DNA from: a virus
Direction: 5' to 3' (one strand)
DNA length: 64,000 nt
IMG/VR virus record: IMGVR_UViG_3300044641_004147
Location: 29,347-93,346 of that record
Part shown: piece after piece, positions 9,359-19,385 of the stretch
Numbering within the stretch: position 1 is the first letter of the stretch
How the letters are laid out: every line of letters begins with the position of its first letter
Position numbers and translations under genes: made by a program
The notes under the pieces: model-generated
Databases searched by the model: none
What the model saw: only the letters and a program-made list of their open reading frames with translations
Told to the model about the DNA's origin: nothing

Positions 9359-11317
9359 GTGGCAAATAAGAACTTTGTAGTTAAGAACGGCCTTACGGTC
9401 GGCAATTTAGACATCGTAGCAGATTCTGGTGACTTAACCACCAGCGGCAATGTCACAGTCAATACACTCTACGCAGACACTCTGGTTAAAACCGGTGGCG
9501 GAACATTTACAGGATTTTCGGGCTCTGCAGGATCTGCAGGCTACACAGGTAGCTCAGGTAACCCGGGCGGCTACACTGGCAGTCGTGGCGACACTGGATT
9601 TACAGGCAGCACAGGCAATTTAGGCTACACTGGTAGTCAAGGTGCTGGTTTTGTAGGTAGCCAAGGTACTACAGGTTTTGTAGGCAGCAGTGGGCAATTT
9701 GGTTACACCGGCAGCGATGGTGCCACAGGTCCACAGGGCTACAGTGGTAGTCAGGGACAATCAGGCGCTACAGGCCCTACAGGTGTGGCCGGCGTTCCTG
9801 GAACTCAAGGCGCATCGGGCGTAACAGGTCCAACTGGTCCAACTGGTCCAACCGGAGCCACAGGTGCTCCAGGCCTGGGTATTAACATCAAGGGCTCAGT
9901 TGCTACAACAGGTAATTTACCCAGCACAGGCAATTTAAACAACGATTCCTATATTGTACAAGCAGATGGACACATCTGGGTTTGGAGCGGGTCTGCTTGG
10001 TTTGATGCTGGTTTAATCTTAGGCCCAACGGGTGCCACAGGAGCCACAGGTGCTGTAGGAGCCACAGGAGCCACAGGGCCAATTGGTTTTACAGGTAGCT
10101 TTGGAGCCACAGGTGCCACAGGTGCCGTGGGCGCCACAGGTTTCACAGGATTCATTGGTAGTCGCGGCCTGCAAGGCTTTGTGGGCAGTGTGGGTTTTGT
10201 GGGCAGTCAAGGCACAGGCTTTGTAGGTAGCCGAGGTACACTAGGATTCACAGGTAGCCAAGGCGCCGGATTTACTGGCAGTCGTGGCGAAAAAGGATTT
10301 ACTGGCAGCGAAGGTAGTTTGGGTTACACTGGTAGCTCTGGCGCCACAGGACCTTCGGGTATCGCTGGCTTTTCTGGCAGTGTTGGAGCAGGTTATACAG
10401 GCAGTGAAGGAACAATAGGCTACACTGGTAGTATTGGTTACGCAGGTAGTTCTGGTGCAGGTTTTACAGGTAGTCAAGGCACCGAAGGACCATCTGGTCC
10501 GCAGGGTTTACAGGGCTTACAGGGCGTTGCTGGATTTGTAGGCAGTGTTGGCGGCCCTGGGCCATCTGGCCCATCTGGTCCAGCTGGTCCAGTTGGATAC
10601 ACTGGTAGTTCAGCTGAAGGCGCTGGAATAAATCCAAGTTTGGCCATTATTAATGCCAACACCTGGACTTCGACTAGCACAACCACCGGAGCGTTACAGT
10701 TAGCCGGCGGCGCTGGCATACAGGGTAATGTTTATGTAGGCGAATCACTGTATGTTACTGGTAATATATTACCAACCAGCAATAACTTAGTAAACTTAGG
10801 TAGTCCTACACGCAGATTTAATACCCTATATGTGTCAGCTAACACCATTGACATTGGTGGCGGCACTATTAGCCTGGATAATCTGGGTCAGTTTAACATC
10901 AAAGGTGTTCATGGTAATCTAGTCATTGGTGCAAATACAGTTAGCTTTCTGAGTAATGTAGCCAGCACTGGTTACGGCATCATGCCGCCTAATACAATTA
11001 ATTTGTATCAAGCAGGTCCGTTAAAGATTATTAATGGCACTATGCGTTGGTATGCGCCATACAATTGTTTGGTAACCAAGGTCTATCCAAGAGTGGTCAG
11101 CAGTGCTGATGCAGCAGTGCATATTAGGTTGAAGAAAAATGACAATACATTAATTACGCTGGTCATTGGCGCTAATCAATTTGATTCAGCACCATATATT
11201 GCCGGCATTAATATGTTGGCCGGAGACTATTTTACAGTAGATGTAATACAAATTGGCAGCAGTGCCAAGCCTGGTGCAGAATTGTATGTTCAGTTTCAGT
11301 ACCAATTTGTGGTATAA
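9359..11317 (+). CDS. Collagen-like tail fibre with C-terminal beta head
   Basis: 652 residues from a GTG start, supported by AGGGAG 10 nt upstream and the fibre-like N-terminus [16 protein letters not shown]. Two long collagen-like stretches (GFTGSxG and GPTGATGA triplets) flank a small domain ([27 protein letters not shown]). A shaft repeat ([26 protein letters not shown]) and a roughly 110-residue C-terminal domain ([20 protein letters not shown]...) follow; the last could be a trimeric jelly-roll-like head. An out-of-frame ATG at 9351 opens only nine codons and is not the start. Confidence 0.85.
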   Translation: MANKNFVVKNGLTVGNLDIVADSGDLTTSGNVTVNTLYADTLVKTGGGTFTGFSGSAGSAGYTGSSGNPGGYTGSRGDTGFTGSTGNLGYTGSQGAGFVGSQGTTGFVGSSGQFGYTGSDGATGPQGYSGSQGQSGATGPTGVAGVPGTQGASGVTGPTGPTGPTGATGAPGLGINIKGSVATTGNLPSTGNLNNDSYIVQADGHIWVWSGSAWFDAGLILGPTGATGATGAVGATGATGPIGFTGSFGATGATGAVGATGFTGFIGSRGLQGFVGSVGFVGSQGTGFVGSRGTLGFTGSQGAGFTGSRGEKGFTGSEGSLGYTGSSGATGPSGIAGFSGSVGAGYTGSEGTIGYTGSIGYAGSSGAGFTGSQGTEGPSGPQGLQGLQGVAGFVGSVGGPGPSGPSGPAGPVGYTGSSAEGAGINPSLAIINANTWTSTSTTTGALQLAGGAGIQGNVYVGESLYVTGNILPTSNNLVNLGSPTRRFNTLYVSANTIDIGGGTISLDNLGQFNIKGVHGNLVIGANTVSFLSNVASTGYGIMPPNTINLYQAGPLKIINGTMRWYAPYNCLVTKVYPRVVSSADAAVHIRLKKNDNTLITLVIGANQFDSAPYIAGINMLAGDYFTVDVIQIGSSAKPGAELYVQFQYQFVV

Positions 11318-11323
11318 TAAATA
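11316..11323 (+). promoter_or_regulatory. Predicted late promoter (AATAAATA)
   Basis: AATAAATA overlaps the TAA stop of the previous gene and lies 19 nt before the ATG at 11343. Same motif class as the other late promoters. Confidence 0.65.
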
Positions 11324-11342
11324 TAAAATGTTGGGGATTTAA

Positions 11343-13163
11343 ATGGCTATTATTAAAGTAAATGGAACAAGTATGCAGACCTGTGCAGTCTTCGAAGACA
11401 CACGGCCTACAGGTAACAGGTTTTATTTTTGGCAAGACGCACACAAGGAAACAAACTTAGAATATGTACTAACTGGCTTATTGATTCACAATACTGCCGC
11501 TACTACTATTTCAGGGTATGGATTTCCTAGTTTTAGTCCAAATACCACTGATTGGCGTCATACTGGTATATTAATGCTAGGTGGCGAAGTTGTACATTGC
11601 AGTCATCAAATTACCACTAATAACGATCGCAGAAATAACTTAGATTTCACTATGTTAACCAGCATGGATCCTGCAAATCCTACTCGCAATCATAGATATG
11701 TCACAGACACAACCGGCAACAATGCTTTATTCAGTCAGTTCAACCATATGCAGGTTCCGGCCGCTGCCCCTAGTGTTACATACCAAACAAGATATAATGT
11801 AGTTGGCGAAATAGATTCTCAACCTCCAACTAAGGCTAGCTCAGTAAACTATTATCAAAGTTGGGCAGTTTTCTGGAGACAGAGCACCGGTAACATGATT
11901 CAAATTACCAACAACTATAACAGTTCAAGTGATACTAACTGGCCAAACCATCTCTGCCCAGGTCGTATTCAAAGTGTATTAACTGGTCCTGGTACTACTA
12001 CATTAACCTATGCTGCCCCGACTACTTATCAAAACGTTATGTTCCAGTTTTTAGGAATAGCCACAAACGGTCAGGCTATATTTTTAAACAACTCTCTGGA
12101 TAACGATCACACGCAATTATTGATGCGTTATAATGATGTTGACAATACTATAACAACATTGGCAACATTTAACGCAGCCGTGACCGCAGCCGGGACCAGT
12201 GCTGGTGGCAGTCGCGGAACAGCACATGGAAATACACTGACTAAATTTAGCAGTAAAACATTTACAGATCCTACCAGCGCCGGTAATACTGCATGGTACA
12301 CACCATTTGTTGATAGCTCGGGTAACTTCCATCCGCACTTTTTCCAGTGGAATAGAACTGCTGATACATTTACTCGTAACAGTAATATCACAGTTAACTG
12401 GGGTGCTGGTACTAACCAAAGTACAAACTGGTTACCGGACACCCTGAGTGCAGCCAGCTCGTCGACTGTGCATATGATTCAGCGTTTCTGGTATAACGAA
12501 ACATTTACAGTATCTGGCACCAGATACTTAACATTGATTCAATGTCACGGGTCCGGTGCAGTCTATGACAGTGAACCTAAATATAGAACATTTATAACTT
12601 TCAGCATTGATGCAGCTGATCCAAAGATCTTAAACTATCACAGTCGTGCAATTATTCCTGTGACACCTAAGAATATTATCTGGCTCAATGACGATCGTAC
12701 ACAGATGGGTGTGTTTACCTGGAATAACTTCTACATCTATACATTTACAGCAGGCAGTGGCTGGAGTCAAACTGCCAACTTACCATTTAGATTCGAAGCA
12801 GTGGGCCGAGACCAACTTGGAAGAATCTGGGCCGTGGACGGTGGACAATACACTTTTGGCAGATTGCACTTGATTACACCAGCTGTGCCAACCACAGTGT
12901 CTGTGGTCATGGCTCAAAGCAATTATAATTATCAAGGTTCAGTGGTTAATACCACTGCTACAGTAAATGCCTATGACCAATCTGGCAATAGAATAGCCGC
13001 AGTGGTTACACTGAAGATCGAAGGCAGTTCAATGCGTTTGGTCAGCGGCGGCACAGAATACACAGAGCTAGCAGTGACTACATCTAACAGTGCAGATACC
13101 ACTGTTAATATCAGAGTAGTTGCAGCCGGAACCAGCAACATTGTTGCTTCCGTTAACATTTAA
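11343..13163 (+). CDS. Putative propeller-like adhesin with C-terminal Ig-like domain
   Basis: 606 residues, paralogous to the protein at 13436. Shared landmarks are a segment around FTDPTSAGNTAWYTPFVDSS, the strand RTQMGVF, and D-x-L-G-R-I-W-A near residue 493, which resembles a beta-propeller blade signature. The last 90 residues look like a bacterial Ig-like domain (VNTTATVNAYDQSGNRIAA). Probably a virion surface protein. The propeller assignment is a guess from short motifs and could be another all-beta fold. Confidence 0.75.
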   Translation: MAIIKVNGTSMQTCAVFEDTRPTGNRFYFWQDAHKETNLEYVLTGLLIHNTAATTISGYGFPSFSPNTTDWRHTGILMLGGEVVHCSHQITTNNDRRNNLDFTMLTSMDPANPTRNHRYVTDTTGNNALFSQFNHMQVPAAAPSVTYQTRYNVVGEIDSQPPTKASSVNYYQSWAVFWRQSTGNMIQITNNYNSSSDTNWPNHLCPGRIQSVLTGPGTTTLTYAAPTTYQNVMFQFLGIATNGQAIFLNNSLDNDHTQLLMRYNDVDNTITTLATFNAAVTAAGTSAGGSRGTAHGNTLTKFSSKTFTDPTSAGNTAWYTPFVDSSGNFHPHFFQWNRTADTFTRNSNITVNWGAGTNQSTNWLPDTLSAASSSTVHMIQRFWYNETFTVSGTRYLTLIQCHGSGAVYDSEPKYRTFITFSIDAADPKILNYHSRAIIPVTPKNIIWLNDDRTQMGVFTWNNFYIYTFTAGSGWSQTANLPFRFEAVGRDQLGRIWAVDGGQYTFGRLHLITPAVPTTVSVVMAQSNYNYQGSVVNTTATVNAYDQSGNRIAAVVTLKIEGSSMRLVSGGTEYTELAVTTSNSADTTVNIRVVAAGTSNIVASVNI

Positions 13164-13174
13164 GAGAGAGTAAC

Positions 13175-13426
13175 ATGGGAACTAAAATTGTAGAGAAAAA
13201 AGGCCAGGGAGCCGACGGAAACGAAATCACTGTGAAAAAGATTCAATTGAGTTTTGACGGTACTAATCTCAATGCATCGGAGCTTAGAAACGACGAATCC
13301 GGTACCGAAGTTGCAACACTGTACTTGGTACAGCCGTGGAAATGTTTTTCGGATGGTACCATTGGTAATTTTACTTCAGAAGAAGATGCATTTAACTGGG
13401 CAGAAGATAATCTGTACCTGTTCTAA
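13175..13426 (+). CDS. Small hypothetical between adhesin paralogues
   Basis: 83 residues, acidic (MGTKIVEKKGQGADGNEITVKK...), with a GAGAGAG ribosome-site-like stretch upstream. It lies 11 nt after one large paralogue and 9 nt before the other, so the three are co-transcribed. No family is recognised. The interposed position suggests a subunit or assembly partner of the two large proteins. Confidence 0.65.
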   Translation: MGTKIVEKKGQGADGNEITVKKIQLSFDGTNLNASELRNDESGTEVATLYLVQPWKCFSDGTIGNFTSEEDAFNWAEDNLYLF

Positions 13427-13435
13427 GGACTAACC

Positions 13436-15346
13436 ATGGCAATTTTAAAAAATATATACTATCCAGTTATAACCGCAGCAGTCACTGAAGATCCTACTCC
13501 GGGCAGCAGCAAAATTTATATGCAATTTGAAGCATATGATCGTGTGACACTGTCACCGCTGTTTAATCAAGGATTGAATCACAGTACCACTGGAGTTGAT
13601 TTTGCTGGGTTTGGCTCCAGTTATGTAAGAAATGATAGCTGGCAAGCCGGGCAGATGGGAAAACTATTGCTCAATGGACCGGTAACTGAAGTGAACATAT
13701 CTAACACCAGTAACAACAGTATTTGGAACATGGTCGATCCTACCATGTGGCACAGCATGGACCCTACTAGGCCTATTCGTAAGGTCAGATATGACACCAA
13801 CGGAACGACTTCAGTCATAGGAATGTACGCTCCAAAGATTGTAGGACCCGACGACGGTCGTGGCGCCGCCAACGGTACCTGGGCAGAAGCCGGTGACGGC
13901 CATTGTTGGACACAGACCTGCTTGCGTTACAATCCAGTAAACATGGAAAGTTCGTTGCCTTACTCAAATCTCCGCCGAGGCAATCAAGGTGCAGGTACTC
14001 ACGGTATGCGAGCCGGCATGTGTTTTTACCCAGTGTATTTTAACACCAGCACCGGTAACATGGTTATGTTGCAGTGGGCTGGCGCAAGAACTAGTCCCGA
14101 CAACGACAACAACAACACTCCTGGTTATAACAGAGCACCATCCACTGGTTATGGAGCTAGATTCACTAACTACCTGAGTACTTCCTACGGCTGGTCAGGA
14201 AATACATCAACTTATTTCCAAAATAGAAATTCACAGTTCTTAGGCGTCGACACCGGTGGCCGCGCTATATTTTTAATCAACGATGTAGCATCTGATTTCA
14301 CCCAACAAGTTATCAGATATTTTGATGTGGATAATACCACTTCGGTGTTGTTTACTAATACCACTGCTCCTTCGGCTGCTGGTACTAATGCCGGTGGCAA
14401 CAGAGATACTGCATATGGCAGTTATTTTGCAAAATACAGTACCTTGACTTTTAGCGACCCTACCAGTGCTGGTAATGTAGCATGGTATACTCCTTATTTT
14501 GACAGCTCGGGTAAATTCCATCCATTTTTCTTTCAATGGAATAGAACCACAGATACATTTACTCGAAACAATGACATAACTGTTAACTGGGCTGGTGCAA
14601 CAAACCAAGAAAATATTTGGAGTCCTGACACAATTACGGGTAGTATGAATAACTCAGCCTTTGGGTTACAGAGATTTGTGTTTACTGATACATGGACTGT
14701 AAGCTCTACTAGATATCTAATGTTTGGTCAAGTCCACGGAACCGGAACTGTTTACGATAACATACCCAAGGCAAGAACTTTTGTAGTGTTTACAGTAGAT
14801 GCGGCTAACCCAAAACTGTTAACATATCATAGCTCTATAACAATTCCTACAACACCTAGAAATATAATCTACTTTAACGAAAACACTAGGACACAAATGG
14901 GAGTGTTTTCTGCATCGGCCTTTTACACATATAACTTTGCGCCAGGAACTGGCTGGGTATTAACTGGCACATTGCCGTTTACTTTTGCTGCCTGCGGTGT
15001 AGACAGCCTGGGTAGAATTTGGGCCATGGCACCAGGTCCGCATGGCTACGGTGAAATACACATGATTACATTGAATGTACCAGTGACCATTTCTGTGACT
15101 TCTCCACAGATCAGTTACAATTTTACTGGTACAAATATTAATTCTTCATTAACTGTCAATGCCTATGATACCGCAGGAGCAAGAATAGCTGTGGCTGTCA
15201 AACTGGTCATCGATGGAGGTTCAATGACCTTTGCCGGCAGCACATTGACTACTACTATAAATACTTCGGCTTCTGCTGATACTACTGTTCCGGTTGTTAT
15301 TACAGGTTCGGGCATCAGTAACGTTATTGCCAGCGTAGTGTTGTAA
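13436..15346 (+). CDS. Putative propeller-like adhesin, paralogue of 11343
   Basis: 636 residues. It aligns along most of its length with the protein at 11343: FSDPTSAGNVAWYTPYFDSS, FFFQWNRTTDTFTRNNDITVNW, then RTQMGVF, D-S-L-G-R-I-W-A and an Ig-like C-terminus (SLTVNAYDTAGARIAV). The N-terminal 200 residues diverge most, as expected if that part meets the receptor or a different partner. The pair probably arose by tandem duplication. Confidence 0.75.
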   Translation: MAILKNIYYPVITAAVTEDPTPGSSKIYMQFEAYDRVTLSPLFNQGLNHSTTGVDFAGFGSSYVRNDSWQAGQMGKLLLNGPVTEVNISNTSNNSIWNMVDPTMWHSMDPTRPIRKVRYDTNGTTSVIGMYAPKIVGPDDGRGAANGTWAEAGDGHCWTQTCLRYNPVNMESSLPYSNLRRGNQGAGTHGMRAGMCFYPVYFNTSTGNMVMLQWAGARTSPDNDNNNTPGYNRAPSTGYGARFTNYLSTSYGWSGNTSTYFQNRNSQFLGVDTGGRAIFLINDVASDFTQQVIRYFDVDNTTSVLFTNTTAPSAAGTNAGGNRDTAYGSYFAKYSTLTFSDPTSAGNVAWYTPYFDSSGKFHPFFFQWNRTTDTFTRNNDITVNWAGATNQENIWSPDTITGSMNNSAFGLQRFVFTDTWTVSSTRYLMFGQVHGTGTVYDNIPKARTFVVFTVDAANPKLLTYHSSITIPTTPRNIIYFNENTRTQMGVFSASAFYTYNFAPGTGWVLTGTLPFTFAACGVDSLGRIWAMAPGPHGYGEIHMITLNVPVTISVTSPQISYNFTGTNINSSLTVNAYDTAGARIAVAVKLVIDGGSMTFAGSTLTTTINTSASADTTVPVVITGSGISNVIASVVL

Positions 15347-15362
15347 TCAAAGGATAAGAACA

Positions 15363-18300
15363 GTGACTCAAGCCACCGGCGGTACAATATCGTACTATAT
15401 TAGAAACAATGTTGCTTACAAAGTACATACATTTACTACCAGCAGTACTTTAACTGTAACCGAAACAGGCAACATTGACATTTTAGCTGTAGCCGGCGGT
15501 GGTGCCGGGCATGGCTATGTTGGCGGTGGAGGTGGTGCTGGTGGACTACTGTATCAAACAAACTTATCAATTGCCAGTAATTTAACTATTACCATTGGTG
15601 CTGGATCCACTGGTGCTCAATACGGAACTACACAAGACGCTGCCAATTCGGCCGCCGGTGGGAACACCACTGTAACAGGCACTGGCGTAAGTTTAACTGC
15701 TGTTGGCGGAGGTAGTGGCGGTGGATATTCGGACTCCAATGGCAGTGCTGGTGGATCTGGCGGTGGTGTTGGTGGCGAGCAAACCGGCGGCGGTACTGGC
15801 GGTGCTGCCACTGGCAGTCAGGGTAACCGAGGCGGAAATAGCGTAAGTGGGCGCAGTGGTAATGCTACCGGAGGTGGTGGTGGCGGTGGTGCAGGTGCTG
15901 TTGGTGGCAACAGCATAGGAGCAGGTACAACCACAGCTGGATCAGGTGGTGCAGGTAAACGCGAAGGTGTGGACTTTTTCATTGATGGCTCTGGGCTATG
16001 GTATGCAGGCGGTGGTGGTGGTGGCATGTTCAATGCTGGAACTGCTGTGGCCACCGGTGGCAATGGCGGAGCTGGTGGAGGTGGCGGTGGTGGCGCTTTT
16101 GGCAGTGTAAGCACTCCCGGTGCCGGAGGAATTGGCCGCAACACTGGCGGAATTGGTCAAGGCAGTGATACTGCTGGACGAGGTGGCGACGGCGGAGCCA
16201 ATACCGGTGGCGGCGGCGGCGGAGTAGGTCACTATAGCACAGGAACTAACGGCAGAGCCGGATCTGGTGGATCCGGTATTGTTATTGTTCGGTATTCATT
16301 TACACCCACAGGATTAACTGCTACACGAAATTCTGCAACACTGACACTAAACAAATACGCAACCAATACCAGTACAGCACCAGTGACTGGCACCAGTGGC
16401 TCTAATGTTTACTCGTATTCTATTAGCCCTGCACTGCCAACGGGTTTATCTATTAACACCAGTACCGGTGCCATTGTTGGACAACCGCAGACTGCGGTCA
16501 CTGGTGTTACCTATACGGTTACAGTCAATGATGGATTTATTTCCGAAAGCAATACATTTAGTCTAACTACCACTACAAATTTGGCAACATCTATTGAAGC
16601 TGCCGGAGGTAGTTTAGGTTATTACTATAACAGTACTAGAAATACAATTTACAAAACACACACATTTACTTCAGCAGGAAATCTAGTGGTAACCACTCCG
16701 GGTACTATTACCATTTCTGCCTGGGGTGGAGGTGGTGGTGGTGGTTGGACCGCAGGATCCGGTGCAGGTGGCGCTGGAGCTTTTGTACAGGGCGATTTTG
16801 CAGCCAGTGTAGCATCTTACGGCATTGTAGCCGGAGGTGGTGGTTTGTCAAGAGCCAACGATGTTGGCCCCGGCGCAGCCCCAACTGGTGGCGGTGGCTT
16901 GCCAGGTAACGCAGGTTACGGTGGCCAAGGTGGTGGATACAGTGGATTTTTTGCAACCACTACTATTAATCAAGCTGGAGCATTATTGATTGCCGGTGGT
17001 GGTGGTGGTGGTGGCTGGGAAGGCAGGGCCGGCGGTGCTGCCGGAATTGCCGTAGGAAGCCCGGGGCAAGACGGAACAACATATGGCGGCCGCGGTGGCA
17101 GTCAAACAGCCGGTGGCTATTCGGCCAGTGGAGCCGGCAGCGCACTACAAGGTGGTAATATTGCTGCTCAAGGTGACGGAGGTGGTGGCGGAGGCGGCGG
17201 CGCTGGCTACTTTGGCGGAGGCGGTGGAACCAGTGACGGTACCGGATCTGGCGGCGGAGGTGGCAGCAGCTATTTTGCCGGCAACATAACCACTACTACA
17301 GGCGAAGCCGGCTCGGGAACGATATCTGGCGGAACTACCAGTGCATTATATCGTGGTTGGGGTATAGGAGGAGCGTCCGGGGCAAATAACGGAAATCCTG
17401 GCGCAGTGATTGTATCTTATCCGTTTGAGCCTTCGCCGTTGATAACAACAGTTGCAACTCCTAGTGTAACTTTAAATCGTTGGACCAATAACGGCGGCGT
17501 GACACCAATTACAGTCACTGGTGGACTGGCACCATATTATTACACAGTAAGTCCTGCAGTACCAGCAGGGCTACATTTTAATACATCAACTGGACAAATA
17601 ACCGGTCAACCAATTACGGCCACTGCATCAACTGTTTATACTGTTACTGTAAGAGATTCTACTATTACTCTACTTGGAGCACCAGTTAATAGCGCCATCG
17701 ATACTTTTACGCTGACAACTACTATAACATTACCCGGTGCCCAAACAGTCACTGGAGGCAGTACATCTACTACTTCTGCTAACGGACTAAACTATCAAGT
17801 ACATACATTTACATCTTCGGGCAATTTAACTCTAGGTCAAACAACTACACTAGAGTATCTTGCAGTAGCCGGTGGTGGAGGTGGTGGCGGACGACATGGT
17901 GGAGGTGGTGGCGGTGGCGGATTAGTTACCGGCACCATAGCTTTACCTGCTGGTACATATCCAATTATTGTAGGAGCCGGTGGCTCGGGAGCACAAACTG
18001 ACACACAGGGTATCGATGGTGTTGATTCGGGTATAATTCAAAGTCTGCAACACGGCTCTGGTGAGTTTGATGGCAGATCAAGCTATATACAGTTGGCTAA
18101 TAGTACAGCACTGGCATTAAATGGAGTGTCTTGGACTATAGAATGTTGGGTAATGCCAACTGGTGATTACTCAGGACAAGGTAGAACTATTTTCAGTAAG
18201 CGAGTGTCTGGCGCTACAACTACTGCATATTATGGATATTTACAGGCAACAACTGGATTTGTAGGATACTACAACGGAACAACAGAATTAACATCATCGA

Positions 18301-19358
18301 CTGTGCTTACTCCTAGAGTATGGAGTCATATTGCATGGGTTTACAACGGTACTAACATAAGAATTTTTGTAAACGGAGTATCTGTATTAAACACTGCAAC
18401 AGCAGTTAGTGAAATCAATGAGCCATTGGTAATTGGTGGAACACGGGGATACAATGCTTGGTTCCATGGATACATAAGTAACCTTAGAATTGTTAAGGGT
18501 ACAACACTGTACACAGCAGACTTTACACCGCCTATAGGCCCATTAACAGCTATCAGCGGAACAAGTTTGCTAACACTACAACATCCAACTGCTTGGGTAG
18601 ATAGTTCAACCAATGCGGCTGCTATCACTACCAGCGGCACTCCAGTACAGAGTCCGTTTAACCCATTTAACAATCTGGATGCATCCGGGGGCGGTGGTGG
18701 CGGTTCTTATTCTAGTAACGCACCAACTGCGGGTCGTGTTGGAGGATCTGGTGGCGGCGGCGGTACCAGCGGGGCAGCTGGCGGCGCAGCCTGGATAGGA
18801 CAGGGCAACGCAGGTGGACAAGGTAACAACGACGAAGGTGGTGGCGGTGGTGGCGCCGGCACTCCTGGTCAAACTGCTGTAGGCAGTGTTTATGCTGGTG
18901 CTGGTGGTACGGGCGCAATATCAAACATTGACGGTCTAAACTATTACTATGCAGGTGGCGGTGGCGGTGGATCTTGGCAACAAATTGCCGGCGCCGGCGG
19001 ACTTGGCGGTGGTGGCGGTGGTGGTGGTGGCGATACGGCAACAACCAATGCTGGTGCAGGTGGCACCGGCGGCCGCACCAATGGTGCTGCTGGTGTAGCA
19101 GGATTTAGTGGAAATGTCAACGGCGGTGCTGGCGGAGCCAACACTGGTGGCGGTGGCGGATCCAGCGGTCAGCGTGACTTCCAAAGCTATACTGGCGTAG
19201 GCGGCAATGGTGGTTCGGGTATTATAATCGTTAGATACATTACCGGTCCTGGGCAGTTGTTAACTTCAAAAGTAATACCAGAAGTATTATTTGGAAAGTA
19301 CGATAATACACCACAGATTCCGGTCGCTCCAATTGGTGGAACAGCACCATACACTTAG
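15363..19358 (+). CDS. Giant glycine-rich/LamG/He_PIG adhesin, ends at an in-frame TAG
   Basis: 1331 residues from a GTG start. Layout: glycine-rich domain 1 (about 30-310), He_PIG-like Ig domain (about 315-405), glycine-rich domain 2 (about 410-690), second He_PIG-like domain (about 690-800), glycine-rich domain 3 with a LamG domain inserted in it (LamG core about 900-1095), and the first third of another He_PIG-like domain. TAG at 19356-19358 stops the frame at a position where this domain normally has a Tyr (APYT-stop-SISPSLPDG). The same frame then continues without a break to 21242, so the intact protein would be about 1959 residues. The stop could be a real nonsense change, a base error, or a read-through site. 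Confidence 0.8.
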   Translation: MTQATGGTISYYIRNNVAYKVHTFTTSSTLTVTETGNIDILAVAGGGAGHGYVGGGGGAGGLLYQTNLSIASNLTITIGAGSTGAQYGTTQDAANSAAGGNTTVTGTGVSLTAVGGGSGGGYSDSNGSAGGSGGGVGGEQTGGGTGGAATGSQGNRGGNSVSGRSGNATGGGGGGGAGAVGGNSIGAGTTTAGSGGAGKREGVDFFIDGSGLWYAGGGGGGMFNAGTAVATGGNGGAGGGGGGGAFGSVSTPGAGGIGRNTGGIGQGSDTAGRGGDGGANTGGGGGGVGHYSTGTNGRAGSGGSGIVIVRYSFTPTGLTATRNSATLTLNKYATNTSTAPVTGTSGSNVYSYSISPALPTGLSINTSTGAIVGQPQTAVTGVTYTVTVNDGFISESNTFSLTTTTNLATSIEAAGGSLGYYYNSTRNTIYKTHTFTSAGNLVVTTPGTITISAWGGGGGGGWTAGSGAGGAGAFVQGDFAASVASYGIVAGGGGLSRANDVGPGAAPTGGGGLPGNAGYGGQGGGYSGFFATTTINQAGALLIAGGGGGGGWEGRAGGAAGIAVGSPGQDGTTYGGRGGSQTAGGYSASGAGSALQGGNIAAQGDGGGGGGGGAGYFGGGGGTSDGTGSGGGGGSSYFAGNITTTTGEAGSGTISGGTTSALYRGWGIGGASGANNGNPGAVIVSYPFEPSPLITTVATPSVTLNRWTNNGGVTPITVTGGLAPYYYTVSPAVPAGLHFNTSTGQITGQPITATASTVYTVTVRDSTITLLGAPVNSAIDTFTLTTTITLPGAQTVTGGSTSTTSANGLNYQVHTFTSSGNLTLGQTTTLEYLAVAGGGGGGGRHGGGGGGGGLVTGTIALPAGTYPIIVGAGGSGAQTDTQGIDGVDSGIIQSLQHGSGEFDGRSSYIQLANSTALALNGVSWTIECWVMPTGDYSGQGRTIFSKRVSGATTTAYYGYLQATTGFVGYYNGTTELTSSTVLTPRVWSHIAWVYNGTNIRIFVNGVSVLNTATAVSEINEPLVIGGTRGYNAWFHGYISNLRIVKGTTLYTADFTPPIGPLTAISGTSLLTLQHPTAWVDSSTNAAAITTSGTPVQSPFNPFNNLDASGGGGGGSYSSNAPTAGRVGGSGGGGGTSGAAGGAAWIGQGNAGGQGNNDEGGGGGGAGTPGQTAVGSVYAGAGGTGAISNIDGLNYYYAGGGGGGSWQQIAGAGGLGGGGGGGGGDTATTNAGAGGTGGRTNGAAGVAGFSGNVNGGAGGANTGGGGGSSGQRDFQSYTGVGGNGGSGIIIVRYITGPGQLLTSKVIPEVLFGKYDNTPQIPVAPIGGTAPYT
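19356..19358 (+). other. In-frame amber codon splitting one adhesin gene
   Basis: The TAG interrupts a He_PIG-like domain; the flanking codons on both sides encode matching halves of the same fold. A change from TAT or TAC is the simplest origin. TAG is a normal stop for the gp16-like gene (59146) and the HNH gene (62528), so TAG is not generally recoded in this phage. Confidence 0.85.
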
Positions 19359-19385
19359 TCTATTAGTCCCAGCTTACCTGATGGC

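Noticed and set aside
15617-16232. Long proline/alanine-rich open frames on the minus strand opposite glycine-rich domains (also near 18712-19184, 21894-22304, 32720-33229)
   Set aside because: They are the complement of GGN codon runs, carry no ribosome site or promoter, and mirror real glycine-rich genes in every case.
19356-19358. Genome-wide recoding of TAG as an amino acid
   Set aside because: Only one gene shows an internal TAG, and TAG ends the gp16-like and HNH genes at expected lengths.
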